NCBI GenBank assembly: GCA_944319945.1 | Contig: CALUFN010000014.1 | Coordinates: forward strand, 1-52,776 | DNA from: an uncultured Prevotella sp. | Lineage (GTDB): Bacteria; Bacteroidota; Bacteroidia; Bacteroidales; Bacteroidaceae | Direction of reading: 5' to 3' | DNA: 52,776 nt | Shown here: positions 30,634-38,927 of the stretch, piece by piece | Layout of the letters: the number at the start of each line of letters is the position of its first letter | Position numbering within the stretch: position 1 is the first letter of the stretch | Program-made: the position numbers and the translations under genes | The notes under the pieces: model-generated | What the model saw: the letters and a program-made list of their open reading frames with translations, nothing else | What the model was told of the DNA's origin: nothing | Databases searched by the model: none

Positions 30634-33600
30634 TTACTTAACTACAAACTTGCTTGTCTGCGTGCCGTCTGCGCTTGTCATCTTGGCTACGTAGACGCCG
30701 GGGGCGAGCCTTGAGGCGTCAAATACGCCGCGGCCGTCGGCAGAGCTTTCGCTGCCAGCCGTAGCACCCGATGCCGAGTAAACCGTAAGGCTTACGCTTG
30801 AGCCTGACGCCGAAGTGGCGGTGAGCGTCTCCGTGGCCTCGTCGTAAGTTATGGCCGAAGCTCCTGCGGCAGCGTCAACGGTGCCGATGCCCGTCTGTCC
30901 GCCCTCGCCGATTATCGCGCGTATGGCCGGCGTGCCGAGGTTTGCCATAGACTGGTCTACTGCCAGCGGCGTGCCCAGGCTCGTGTCTACCAAGTAGAGC
31001 TGTCCGGGAACAACGTTGTCTACGGTCAATACGTAGCCCGTGAAGGTGACTCCGATGAAGTAGTAGCCCGGGTCGAGCGTTACGGGCTCGTCAAACAGAT
31101 AGTCTATCTGGCCCGTCTCGGTGCCCTGTGCGGCCGTCGTGGTGAACACTTCTTCGCCCAAGTTGATCACGCCCGGCTCGTAGATGTCGTCCGGATTCCA
31201 CTTGTAGACGCTAATACCTATCTCCTGGCCGTCGCCCCAGCCCCAGCCTACGGATACGCCCTTGAGCGTGGCCGGCGAATAGAAGTAGAACGGTATGCCT
31301 GCCGTGCCGGCGTCGTAGTCGCCCACGCCTATCGCCATTTCGGGCGAATACATGTCTTCGGTCGTGTGGTCGTAGGCGTAAACCTCGTCGGTTATCTTCA
31401 TGTCGGTTGCGTAGGTGTTGTCGGCCGGGTTGCTGTCCTCATGACCGTCGATGGCCACCTCTATCTCCACCGACACGTCGCCCGTGGCAAGGCCCTGCGT
31501 AGATACGGGCACGCCTACCGTCTCTATTACGTCGGGAGCAATGTCGGCGAATGTGGCCGAGCCTACGGCGTTGCCGTTGAACGTCACGCTAACCGTGCCC
31601 GATATGTTCTCGGCACCGTTGTTCTTGACGTTGACAGGCAGCTCCATGCCGGCAGCCTGCGACATGGGCAGCTGCGACGGCATGCCCGTGAGGCCGGTCA
31701 GCGAGGCGTCGTAGGCTTCCACCTCGGTCACGCTTACGCTGCTGAGCATGAACGTGCCCTGAGGCTCTTCCTGATAGAAGCCGAGCGAGTAAACGCCGTC
31801 TTCAGGCACGGTGAAGGTGAAGTCGTTGTCGGCGAAGACATCGTTGGTGTAAACGTCGGTGAACGACTTTAATATGTCCCACTCCGACAGCGGCGCGCCG
31901 TCCTTGCCCAGCACGATGTCATAGCTGTCGTAAACGACGTAGAAGTAGTAATACATGCCGGCCATGTAGTTGTAAGAGATGCGGTAGCGCTTGCCCGCCT
32001 CGAGGTTGATGCCGCGCGAAACGAGCGGACTCGGGCCCGTGCAGTACATTGCCGAGTAGTATTCGTCGTCATACACCCACGAGTCGTCGCTGGCCCAGTC
32101 GCCCCGCTGGTCGGGGTCGGTAAAGTCTACGCTGAACGGCACGTCGGCCGGAGTGTAGTGGGTGACTATCGCCTCGGCGTAGTTGTTGTCGGTCACGGTC
32201 TCCGGATTCTGCCCGTCGGCCGGCGTTACCTCGGTTATCCGCACGCCTACGGTGTACTTGCCTTCCGTTGAAAGGTCAAGCTGGCTGCTAATGTCTACCG
32301 TCACGCTCTCGCCTGCCGCGACGGTCGTCGTCATCGGTATGGTGGCTAATGTCTCGCCGTTGACGAGGCACTCTACGGTGAACCCTGCGGCGGTTGCCGT
32401 GCCCTTGTTGGATATCACTGCGCCCACCGTCTCGCCGCTGCCGAGCGAGCAGCTTGACTGCGGCAGCACAACCTTGTCTACCGTGAGGTCGGGCGCGCCT
32501 ATGTACGCGCCTTCTGATATCTCCACTCCGGTGACTACGATGCCCATCTGGTTGGGATCAGACGTGGCGTGTATTGCGAAATAGTATGCTCCGTCTTCGT
32601 CAATGTCGACGTTTACGGGCAGCGTGTAGCCGTCGGCCGACATCGTGAAGTCGGCCACGGAGGCGAGCTTCGTCATCTCGTCGACGTTCGCGGTCTTGCC
32701 GTAGAGCACCTCGAACTTCTCGTAGTAGCCGCCGCCCAGCGCGTTGTAGTCTATCACTATCTTGTTGGTGCCGGCTCCGAGCAATACGGGATTGAGCGTT
32801 ACGAGGTAGTCGTCAGACGGCAGTTCGGAGTTGTAGGTCGTCTGGGCGTAGCCTTCGTCGGTTTTTATCTCCCAAGTGTTATTGTCGTTGTTCGCGTCGA
32901 TCACAGTCCACTCGTCCACGTCGGCCGGCTCGTCGAAGCGGCAAGTGTAAGGAGGCTCCACCGGGGCGATGTTGTTCACCTTTACGGTTACGGTATTGTC
33001 GCCTGAGAGAGCGTCGTCATCGTTGCTGATGCTTACGGTCACCGTGTGCGTGCCGGGAGCCGAGAGGTCGGCCGTTGCGGTGAAGGTGTAGTCGTAAGTG
33101 TCGCCGGGCTTCAGCTCGTGGTTTACGGTTTCGGTAACCGGCGTGCCGCCGTCTACGGTCAGTGTGGCGTCAAACGACGATACGGCTTCGCTTCCGTTGT
33201 TGAAGATAGTGGCCGTTACGGCTTCAGCGGCGGTGAGCCCCTCGGCCGATACGGGCGCGGTGATGCCGCTCACGCCGATGCTTACGGGTGAGTCGGTCGA
33301 CAGCTCAACGTTGTCGCCCATGCCGCCGAGCGATATGGTGAACGTGTATTCGCAGCCGCCCTTAAACTCGTAAGCCTGGCCCTGCGACTCGCCTCCTGCA
33401 ACATAATAGGAATATGCCGAAGGCGTCGGGTTGAACACTACGTAGTCATACTTACCGGCTGGAATGTCGATGGTGGCCGTCTGGCCGGCCACAAGCCAGT
33501 TTTCCATAGTGGCCGCGTTCTCGGGCAACACGTACTCGGACGCGCCGAACATCTCGTCGATGGTTTCATAACTGAACAGCTGGCAGTCGGCGTCCATCAG

Positions 33601-33951
33601 CAGCTGGTATCCTGAGCCGTCGCCCCAGTCGCTCTCCACGGTGACCGTGATGCGGGTCATGTCGTCGGCCACGGGTGCTGAGGCCTGCGCCTTCGGGGCC
33701 GCTACGAACTTCGGCTTGCCTATGCGCATGCGTGCGGCGCGCAGCTTGCCGTCGTCGCTGCGCACGGCTTGGGCTGCCTTCTCACGCTTCTGAAGCACTC
33801 CCGGCTTGCCGAATTTGCCGCTTTGGCGTGCTTCGGCAACCTTAGCTGTCTTTAACTTGACGCCCGCAGGAGGACTTGCGGGGACGTTGCTCTGAGCGTA
33901 TGCGCCACAGCACATTATGGCACATAGGATGTAAACGAACAGATGTTTCAT
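30634..33951 (-). CDS. large T9SS-secreted surface protein with DUF2436-like and CARDB-like domains
   Basis: The 1105-residue protein begins with a signal peptide (MKHLFVYILCAIMCCGAYAQ). A basic proregion-like stretch runs to about residue 90. A DUF2436-like domain follows at about 95-215 (DWGDGSGYQLLMDADCQLF ... DIPAGKYDYVVFNPTPSA), as found in gingipains and hemagglutinins. Repeated Ig-like CARDB-type domains follow, interleaved with jelly-roll-like segments resembling cleaved-adhesin domains. The C-terminus (LAPGVYVAKMTSADGTQTSK) is a type A T9SS sorting signal, so the protein should cross the outer membrane by T9SS and be anchored or released. No protease motif was seen. Adhesion or glycan/protein binding is the likely role. 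Confidence 0.85.
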   Translation of the reverse strand: MKHLFVYILCAIMCCGAYAQSNVPASPPAGVKLKTAKVAEARQSGKFGKPGVLQKREKAAQAVRSDDGKLRAARMRIGKPKFVAAPKAQASAPVADDMTRITVTVESDWGDGSGYQLLMDADCQLFSYETIDEMFGASEYVLPENAATMENWLVAGQTATIDIPAGKYDYVVFNPTPSAYSYYVAGGESQGQAYEFKGGCEYTFTISLGGMGDNVELSTDSPVSIGVSGITAPVSAEGLTAAEAVTATIFNNGSEAVSSFDATLTVDGGTPVTETVNHELKPGDTYDYTFTATADLSAPGTHTVTVSISNDDDALSGDNTVTVKVNNIAPVEPPYTCRFDEPADVDEWTVIDANNDNNTWEIKTDEGYAQTTYNSELPSDDYLVTLNPVLLGAGTNKIVIDYNALGGGYYEKFEVLYGKTANVDEMTKLASVADFTMSADGYTLPVNVDIDEDGAYYFAIHATSDPNQMGIVVTGVEISEGAYIGAPDLTVDKVVLPQSSCSLGSGETVGAVISNKGTATAAGFTVECLVNGETLATIPMTTTVAAGESVTVDISSQLDLSTEGKYTVGVRITEVTPADGQNPETVTDNNYAEAIVTHYTPADVPFSVDFTDPDQRGDWASDDSWVYDDEYYSAMYCTGPSPLVSRGINLEAGKRYRISYNYMAGMYYYFYVVYDSYDIVLGKDGAPLSEWDILKSFTDVYTNDVFADNDFTFTVPEDGVYSLGFYQEEPQGTFMLSSVSVTEVEAYDASLTGLTGMPSQLPMSQAAGMELPVNVKNNGAENISGTVSVTFNGNAVGSATFADIAPDVIETVGVPVSTQGLATGDVSVEIEVAIDGHEDSNPADNTYATDMKITDEVYAYDHTTEDMYSPEMAIGVGDYDAGTAGIPFYFYSPATLKGVSVGWGWGDGQEIGISVYKWNPDDIYEPGVINLGEEVFTTTAAQGTETGQIDYLFDEPVTLDPGYYFIGVTFTGYVLTVDNVVPGQLYLVDTSLGTPLAVDQSMANLGTPAIRAIIGEGGQTGIGTVDAAAGASAITYDEATETLTATSASGSSVSLTVYSASGATAGSESSADGRGVFDASRLAPGVYVAKMTSADGTQTSKFVVK

Positions 33952-33980
33952 AGATAAAATTTATTAAATTTAATACGTTG

Positions 33981-34012
33981 TAAATATAAGAAAATGAAAG
34001 GTGAAATGCAAA
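33981..34012 (-). promoter_or_regulatory. promoter of the T9SS cargo gene
   Basis: On the minus strand TTTG (34012-34009) and TATATTTA (33988-33981) are 20 bp apart; the -7 element has one mismatch. Confidence 0.6.
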
Positions 34013-34222
34013 TTAAATTATAAATTTTTGCATAAAAAGCGATAAAAAATTATTTTTGACGGCAATATGCATTATATATTGGCATTTTATCAGCGTCTGT
34101 GTAACATGTGTAATGCGTTAAATTTAATAAATCAGAGTGAGCGTCCGCCATGCCCGCAGGCGCATTTTTCCGCCCGCAATGGCGCGTCTGCCGCGACGTT
34201 TTTTGGGCAATGGCTAAATGTC

Positions 34223-34321
34223 TGATTGCCAGCGTGTTCCCAATACGCCGCCTTTCGGCTTGCAAAAGGTGGCCTTTTAGGCCGTAAAAGGTTACCTCTT
34301 GTAGACTGAAAGGATGCCTTC
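34223..34321. repeat. four-unit palindromic block 7 with flank element
   Basis: The flank TGATTGCCAGCGTGTT (from 34223) precedes units at 34243, 34265, 34287 and 34309 (22-bp period). The first unit keeps only its right half. The block lies between divergent genes; the rest of the 473-bp gap holds the two promoters and no gene. Confidence 0.88.
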
Positions 34322-34352
34322 GGCCTGACCGGCTGTTTTCCGTAGGCCGCCG

Positions 34353-34384
34353 TTTGCGTATTTCGTGATTTTTCACTATATTTG
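34353..34384 (+). promoter_or_regulatory. promoter of the PH-domain membrane protein gene
   Basis: TTTG (34353-34356) and TATATTTG (34377-34384) are 20 bp apart, a full consensus match. Confidence 0.8.
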
Positions 34385-34424
34385 CCGTCGGTCCCGGTAT
34401 TTTTAATTTTAAACGGTCGAGGTT

Positions 34425-34958
34425 ATGGAAAACGTTAATGCGGAAACAATGGTTTACAAGGTAACAAAGAGTAAGGCCGTGTGCGGCATGACGATATTCT
34501 CGGTGGCGCTGGTGGTCTGCGTGTTCGCTTTCGCTTATGCGGTGTCGCTAATCGAGCCTGTCGACGGTTCGTACTACATACTCGTGCCTGTCACTGTCCT
34601 GACGCTTGGCGTCATGGGCGCGTATTATCTCTATTCGCCCAAGCGCGTGGAGCTTACGGACGGCGCCCTCGTGCTGCACCGCGTGATGGGGCCGAAGGCC
34701 TTTCCTTATACTGAGATCGAGGAGGTAGGCAAGTGGAGTGGCTCCGCTGCGAGCCTGCTGCGCACGTTCGGCGACGGCGGCATGTTCGGCTACATAGGCT
34801 GGTTTTCGGGCGGCGGCTTGGGCCGTCATTTCGAGTATGTCTGCAAGTATGACGACGCGTTCTACCTGAAGATGCGCTCGGGCAGGAAGTATATGCTCAG
34901 CTGCGACGATGCCGAGCGCGTGGTGGAATACGTGTCTGAGCGTGTGCGCGAGTCGTGA
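34425..34958 (+). CDS. membrane protein with bacterial PH-like domain
   Basis: The 177-residue protein has two N-terminal membrane helices (about residues 20-42 and 48-67) followed by a PH-like beta domain. SPKRVELTDGALVLHRVMGPKAFPYTEIEEVGKW and the C-terminal YLKMRSGRKYMLSCDDAERVVEYV helix have the pattern of bacterial PH domains. No specific family function is known; such proteins occur in membrane or envelope stress contexts. It has its own promoter and a terminator shared with radC, so it is monocistronic. Confidence 0.65.
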   Translation: MENVNAETMVYKVTKSKAVCGMTIFSVALVVCVFAFAYAVSLIEPVDGSYYILVPVTVLTLGVMGAYYLYSPKRVELTDGALVLHRVMGPKAFPYTEIEEVGKWSGSAASLLRTFGDGGMFGYIGWFSGGGLGRHFEYVCKYDDAFYLKMRSGRKYMLSCDDAERVVEYVSERVRES

Positions 34959-34964
34959 TAGTGA

Positions 34965-34999
34965 GACTTATCAAGCGTTGCGCCGCCGCTTGATAAGTC
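34965..34999. terminator. bidirectional terminator between the PH-domain gene and radC
   Basis: A perfect 13-bp stem (34965-34977 with 34987-34999) with a 9-nt loop lies in the 45-bp gap between two convergent genes. Confidence 0.7.
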
Positions 35000-35003
35000 G
35001 TCG

Positions 35004-35693
35004 TTACAGCCTGCCTTCCTCGGAGTAGCTGTAATAGCGGCCGTCGGTCACGATCACGTGGTCGAGCAGGTGGAGGCGCATCACACCGCACGCCTCCTTC
35101 AGCCGGGCGGTTATGCGGTCGTCGTCGCCGCTCGGACGGGCGTTGCCGCTCGGGTGGTTGTGGCACAGGGCTATGACGGTGGCGTTGCAGAGCAGCGCGT
35201 TCCTTATTATCACGCGTATGTCTACGGCCGTCTCGGTGATGCCTCCGTGTGACAGCTGCACGGGTTTTATGAGCTTGAAGTTCTGGTTCATCAGCAACAC
35301 CCACGCCTCCTCTTCGGCCAGGTCTTGCATAAGCGGCAGCATGTATTCGTAGACGGCAGCCGCCGAGTCGAGCCGCTTGCGCTCTTCGGCCTTCTCCTGC
35401 TGGCGCCGCTTGCCTAATTCGCATGCCGCAAGTATCGTTACGGCCTTAGCCGGGCCGAGGCCCTTGTAGCGTCCGTCGGTAAGCTCGGCTATGGTCTTCT
35501 TTCCTAATGTGTTGAGGTTGTTGCCGCAGTCGGCCAGCACGCGCTTGGTCAGGTCCACGGCGCTTTCGTCTTGCGAACCCGAGCCTATGAGTATGGCCAG
35601 CAGCTCGGCGTTGGTCAGCGCCGCCGCACCGAGTCGCATCATCTTTTCGCGCGGGCGGTCTTCTTCGGCCCATTGGTTTATTGAGAGCTTCAT
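35004..35693 (-). CDS. radC: RadC-family JAB-domain protein
   Basis: The 229-residue protein has an N-terminal helix-hairpin-helix-like part (LTDGRYKGLGPAKAVTILAACELGKR). A C-terminal JAB1/MPN domain follows, with the metal-binding HNHPSGNARPSGDDDRIT and the terminal VIVTDGRYYSYSEEG. Despite its name, the RadC role in DNA repair is disputed, and the JAB motif predicts a metalloprotease or nuclease-like site. It lies after the GT2 gene on the same strand, with an inverted repeat between. Confidence 0.93.
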   Translation of the reverse strand: MKLSINQWAEEDRPREKMMRLGAAALTNAELLAILIGSGSQDESAVDLTKRVLADCGNNLNTLGKKTIAELTDGRYKGLGPAKAVTILAACELGKRRQQEKAEERKRLDSAAAVYEYMLPLMQDLAEEEAWVLLMNQNFKLIKPVQLSHGGITETAVDIRVIIRNALLCNATVIALCHNHPSGNARPSGDDDRITARLKEACGVMRLHLLDHVIVTDGRYYSYSEEGRL

Positions 35694-35721
35694 CTTAATT
35701 GATGATTGAGAGTTGAGAATG

Positions 35722-35811
35722 GAGAATTACGATTACTCTTGTCGCTTTTTTGCTAATGGCCGCTCTTGTCGCTTGTAAGTCTTGATGGCAACAGAGGTAA
35801 TCGTAATTCTC
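35722..35811. repeat. inverted repeat between GT2 gene and radC
   Basis: Arms 35722-35736 and 35797-35811 are perfect 15-bp reverse complements, extended by weaker pairing. The loop holds a near-repeat of CTCTTGTCGCTT (35736-35770). Confidence 0.6.
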
Positions 35812-35834
35812 AATTCACGATTCCTATTCCTAAA

Positions 35835-36872
35835 TTATTTATAGAATGTCTTGTCGAACGCGTGGAACTCGTCTTGCCCCTTTACGCAGCGTTTCCACCA
35901 TGCCGTGATGAATCCGCAGCCGTAGCCGAACAGCTGTATGAACGCCGCCGGGACGCTCAGCAGTCCTACCTTTAGGCTTCGGTTTTCCACGGTCGAGTCG
36001 GCCGTGATGAGCAGGCAGTACAGCAGTATGGGCAGCCACGGCCCAGCGCACAGCCAGTACCAGCGGTGCAGGTCGTCGTACTCCATCAGCACGCGGCCGA
36101 CGGCCGACGTGAGCACGAGCGTGCATACGCCTACGGTGAACGCCGTGGGCAGCATGTGGACTATCTTGAGCGATTCGGGATATTTCTTGTAAAGGTTGAT
36201 GCGGGCTATGCCGCTGTTGAACACCTGGCGGAAGAACTTGCGGAAGTCGGTGCGACGCTTGTGCCACACCCATGCCCTTGGGAACAGGCGGCAGCGGCAT
36301 CCGGCCTTGAATATGCGTATGCTGAAGTCGATGTCTTCGCCGAAGCGCATTCTCGAGAATCCGCCGAGGCTCAGGTAGACGTCGCGGCGCACGCCCATGT
36401 TGTAGGAGCGGGGGTAAAACTTGTCGAGCTTCTTCTTGCCTCCGCGTATGCCGCCCGTGGTGAAGAAGCTCGTCATCGAGTAGCTTATGGCCTTCTGCGT
36501 GTCGGTGAACGACGCGTGCGCACGATCCGGGCCGCCGAAGGCGTCGGCCGGCTCGCGCTCCAGTTCTGCGCCTACGGCCTCCAAGTAGCCTTCAGGTACG
36601 ACCACGTCGGAGTCGAGCACGATTAGATATTCTCCCCTCGAGCGTTCGGCTCCGTAGTTGCGGCTCTGGCCCGGGCCGCTGTTCTTCTTCACGTAGTAGT
36701 GCAGGTCGAGCCGTCCGGCGTACTTGTCGCATACGTCCTTGCACGGCACGGGGCTGCCGTCTTCTACGATTATCACCTCGAAGTCTTTCTCCGTCTGCCG
36801 CGTGAGGCTGTCGAGCAGTTCGTCGACCTCGTCGGGACGGTTGTACACCGGAACGATGAAGGAATATTTCAT
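35835..36872 (-). CDS. GT2 family glycosyltransferase, membrane-anchored
   Basis: The 345-residue protein has a GT-A fold: SFIVPVYNRPDEVDELLDSLTRQT at the start, EVIIVEDGSP, then YLIVLDSDVVVPEGYL with the DSD metal-binding motif. FGGPDRAH, GVRRDVYLSLGGF and FGEDIDFSIRI (the ED acid motif) follow. Two or three hydrophobic helices fill the C-terminal third (about residues 228-325). It probably adds sugars to a lipid-linked or surface glycan, acceptor unknown. It lies between efp and radC with inverted repeats on both sides. Confidence 0.87.
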   Translation of the reverse strand: MKYSFIVPVYNRPDEVDELLDSLTRQTEKDFEVIIVEDGSPVPCKDVCDKYAGRLDLHYYVKKNSGPGQSRNYGAERSRGEYLIVLDSDVVVPEGYLEAVGAELEREPADAFGGPDRAHASFTDTQKAISYSMTSFFTTGGIRGGKKKLDKFYPRSYNMGVRRDVYLSLGGFSRMRFGEDIDFSIRIFKAGCRCRLFPRAWVWHKRRTDFRKFFRQVFNSGIARINLYKKYPESLKIVHMLPTAFTVGVCTLVLTSAVGRVLMEYDDLHRWYWLCAGPWLPILLYCLLITADSTVENRSLKVGLLSVPAAFIQLFGYGCGFITAWWKRCVKGQDEFHAFDKTFYK

Positions 36873-36905
36873 TGCGTGTGTTTTTACGTGGGGTTGAAAC
36901 TAAAA

Positions 36906-36990
36906 GAGGGAGCCAAGACTGTAAAAGGCGCATGCTTTTGTCATCGTCTGACGTGCAAATGCCGTTGTCTTCTACGGTCTTGGCTCCCTC
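36906..36990. repeat. long inverted repeat between efp and the GT2 gene
   Basis: Arms 36906-36927 and 36969-36990 are 22 nt with two mismatches and a 41-nt loop. It lies after the efp stop in the direction of transcription and may terminate efp. Confidence 0.7.
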
Positions 36991-37027
36991 GGTTGCTTAT
37001 GGTTCTTATGATAAGATGCTGTCGGCG

Positions 37028-37594
37028 TTATTCTTTCACGCGGCTGAGGTAGCTGCCGTCGCGCGTGTCTATCTGGATAAGGTCGCCCTCGTTGATGAAC
37101 AACGGTACGCGGACCTCTACGCCGCTTTCGAGCGTTGCGGGCTTGGTGGCGTTGGTGGCGGTGTCGCCCTTGATGCCCGGCTCGCTGTGGGTTACGCGCA
37201 GGTTGGTCTTAACGGGCATCTCGGCGTAGAGTATCGTGCCGTCGGTAGTGTCGGTCACCACTTCCACTACGTCGCCTTCCTTCATGTAGTCTACGCCGAT
37301 TATCGAGTCGCGGTTGATGGGAATCTGCTCGAAAGTCTCCTGGTTCATGAAGATGAGTCCCGTGGGGTCTTCATACAGGTACTGGTAGGGGCGGTGCTCT
37401 ATGCGCACGTCCTCGAGCTTGAATCCGATCTGGAAAGTGCGCTCGAGCACTCGTCCGTCGGTAACGTTCTTCAGCTTGGTGCGCATCACGGTGTTGCCCT
37501 TACCCGGCTTTACGTGCTGGAAATCAATGCAAATCCATACTTGGTTGTCCATGCGTATGCATGTACCTTTCTTTATTTCCTGTGAGTTGATCAT
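37028..37594 (-). CDS. efp: translation elongation factor P
   Basis: The 188-residue protein has the three beta-barrel EF-P layout. DFQHVKPGKGNTVMRTKLKN holds the lysine (in PGKGN) that inserts next to the peptidyl-tRNA. The C-terminal GDTATNATKPATLESGVEVRVPLFINEGD is the EF-P signature. EF-P relieves ribosome stalling at polyproline stretches. The gene is divergent from rpmH, a common pairing in Bacteroidota. A minus-strand -7 element TACCTTTG is at 37717-37724. Confidence 0.95.
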   Translation of the reverse strand: MINSQEIKKGTCIRMDNQVWICIDFQHVKPGKGNTVMRTKLKNVTDGRVLERTFQIGFKLEDVRIEHRPYQYLYEDPTGLIFMNQETFEQIPINRDSIIGVDYMKEGDVVEVVTDTTDGTILYAEMPVKTNLRVTHSEPGIKGDTATNATKPATLESGVEVRVPLFINEGDLIQIDTRDGSYLSRVKE

Positions 37595-37716
37595 AATTGA
37601 TATTTGAAATTAATGTTTGTTGTCCGTCAAAGGGAGGAAGCCGCACGGCCCGGCGGCTCCCGCCGATGCCCGCGCCGTAAAGTCCGTCTTCGCTCAAAAA
37701 GTTGACTTTCAGGGTG

Positions 37717-37724
37717 CAAAGGTA
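37717..37724 (-). promoter_or_regulatory. -7 element of efp
   Basis: Minus-strand TACCTTTG is an exact -7 match 123 bp upstream of efp. The -33 region is weak. Confidence 0.55.
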
Positions 37725-37775
37725 CTATTTTTTTAGAAAAAAGCATAAAAGAACGGCCTAAAAAACGCATATTTC

Positions 37776-37806
37776 TTGGTTGTTTGAAAAGAATTGCGTA
37801 CTTTTG
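37776..37806 (+). promoter_or_regulatory. promoter of rpmH
   Basis: TTGG (37776-37779) and TACTTTTG (37799-37806) are 19 bp apart, upstream of the ribosomal protein gene. Confidence 0.65.
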
Positions 37807-37850
37807 CAGCCCAAAGCGTGAAACAAATAACATAAAATAAAAAGACGAAC

Positions 37851-38006
37851 ATGAAAAGAACATTTCAGCCGCACAACAGAAGGAGAGTGAACAAGCACGG
37901 CTTCCGCGAGAGAATGGCTACTAAGAATGGTCGCCGCGTGCTTGCAGCACGTCGTGCGAAGGGACGTAAGAAACTGACTGTTTCTGACGAGAACCACGGC
38001 AAGTAA
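37851..38006 (+). CDS. rpmH: 50S ribosomal protein L34
   Basis: The 51-residue basic protein begins [20 protein letters not shown] and continues [22 protein letters not shown], the typical L34 sequence. The tail TVSDENHGK is a lineage-typical extension. L34 is a component of the large ribosomal subunit. The gene has its own promoter and a hairpin terminator that overlaps the next promoter. Confidence 0.97.
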   Translation: MKRTFQPHNRRRVNKHGFRERMATKNGRRVLAARRAKGRKKLTVSDENHGK

Positions 38007-38040
38007 TTTACGGGTTCGGAGGATTTTTAAACCTTTAGAC

Positions 38041-38083
38041 GAAAGAAGTAAAGCAATGCCTTTGCTTCTTTCTGTTTTTTTCA
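38041..38083 (+). terminator. rpmH terminator overlapping the PASTA-gene promoter
   Basis: GAAAGAAG (38041-38048) pairs with CTTCTTTC (38065-38072), with inner AAAG/CTTT pairing, followed by a run of T at 38075-38081. Confidence 0.65.
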
Positions 38084-38091
38084 TACCTTTG
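38061..38091 (+). promoter_or_regulatory. promoter of the PASTA-rluD-ddl operon
   Basis: TTTG (38061-38064) and TACCTTTG (38084-38091) are 19 bp apart, an exact consensus match. Confidence 0.8.
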
Positions 38092-38178
38092 CACGTAAGA
38101 TAAGCCGCGCACGGCGGACGCAAGCATGCTTGCGCCAACGGCCGTATGCACGGCTTCGGTCATGAAACAACAACAAGG

Positions 38179-38892
38179 ATGAAGACAAAGGATTTCTTCA
38201 GGAAAATCTTCAGCGTGCGGCTTTGGGCCAACCTTGCCGCCATGCTTCTTGTCGTCGTCTTGCTGTGCTTCGGCGTGAAAACAGGCATCGACATCTACAC
38301 CCACCACGGAGAAGTGATAAGGGTGCCCGACGTCAGGCACAAGCTCTTCGCCGACGCCGAGCATATTCTTACGGCCGAGGGCCTCGGCGTGGCGGTGAGC
38401 GACACCGGCTACGTGAAGACGCTGCCGCCCGACTGCATACTCGAACAGTCGCCCGAGCCGGGCAAGGGTGTGAAGTCGGCTCGCATGGTCTACGTCGTCA
38501 TCAACTCTTCGCACTCGCCCATGCTTACCGTTCCCGACATAATCGACAACTGCTCTTACCGCGAGGCGCGCGCCAAGCTGATAGCCATGGGCTTCAGGGT
38601 TGGCCCTACCGAGTATATCCCGGGCGAGAAGGAGTGGGTGTACGGACTCAAGTCTAACGGCAGGCAGCTGCGCACGGGGCAGAAAGTGTCGGTCAATGAC
38701 ATTGTTGTAATACAAGTGGGCGACGGCATGCGTGACCTTGACGACTCGGTCGTATATACCGAGCCCGAGGATTATTTCGGCGAATACGGCGACTCTTTGA
38801 CAGAACCTGCGCCTTCAGACGACGTGTATTATTCGGATCCTTTGCAGGAAAGCGAAGTAGACGAGTTTGAGGTTGTTACCGGACCGGAATGA
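38179..38892 (+). CDS. PASTA-domain membrane protein
   Basis: The 237-residue protein has a short cytoplasmic start, one membrane helix (LWANLAAMLLVVVLLCFGV) and two or three extracytoplasmic PASTA domains. They show VIRVPDVRHKLFADAEHILTAEGL, ILEQSPEPGKGVKSARMVYVV and LTVPDIIDNCSYREARAKLIAMGF. The C-terminal 40 residues are acidic and low in complexity. PASTA domains bind peptidoglycan or muropeptides; no kinase domain is attached. The ATG at 38179 was chosen over one 33 bp upstream because the membrane anchor then sits close to the start. It heads an operon with rluD and ddl. Confidence 0.9.
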   Translation: MKTKDFFRKIFSVRLWANLAAMLLVVVLLCFGVKTGIDIYTHHGEVIRVPDVRHKLFADAEHILTAEGLGVAVSDTGYVKTLPPDCILEQSPEPGKGVKSARMVYVVINSSHSPMLTVPDIIDNCSYREARAKLIAMGFRVGPTEYIPGEKEWVYGLKSNGRQLRTGQKVSVNDIVVIQVGDGMRDLDDSVVYTEPEDYFGEYGDSLTEPAPSDDVYYSDPLQESEVDEFEVVTGPE

Positions 38893-38927
38893 CTCTTGCG
38901 TCCGGACTCTTGACTTTCAGTAACATT

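Noticed and set aside
34050-34376. A 108-codon minus-strand frame between the T9SS cargo gene and the PH-domain gene.
   Set aside because: It runs through palindromic block 7 and both flanking promoters, has no recognisable domain and an unlikely basic composition.
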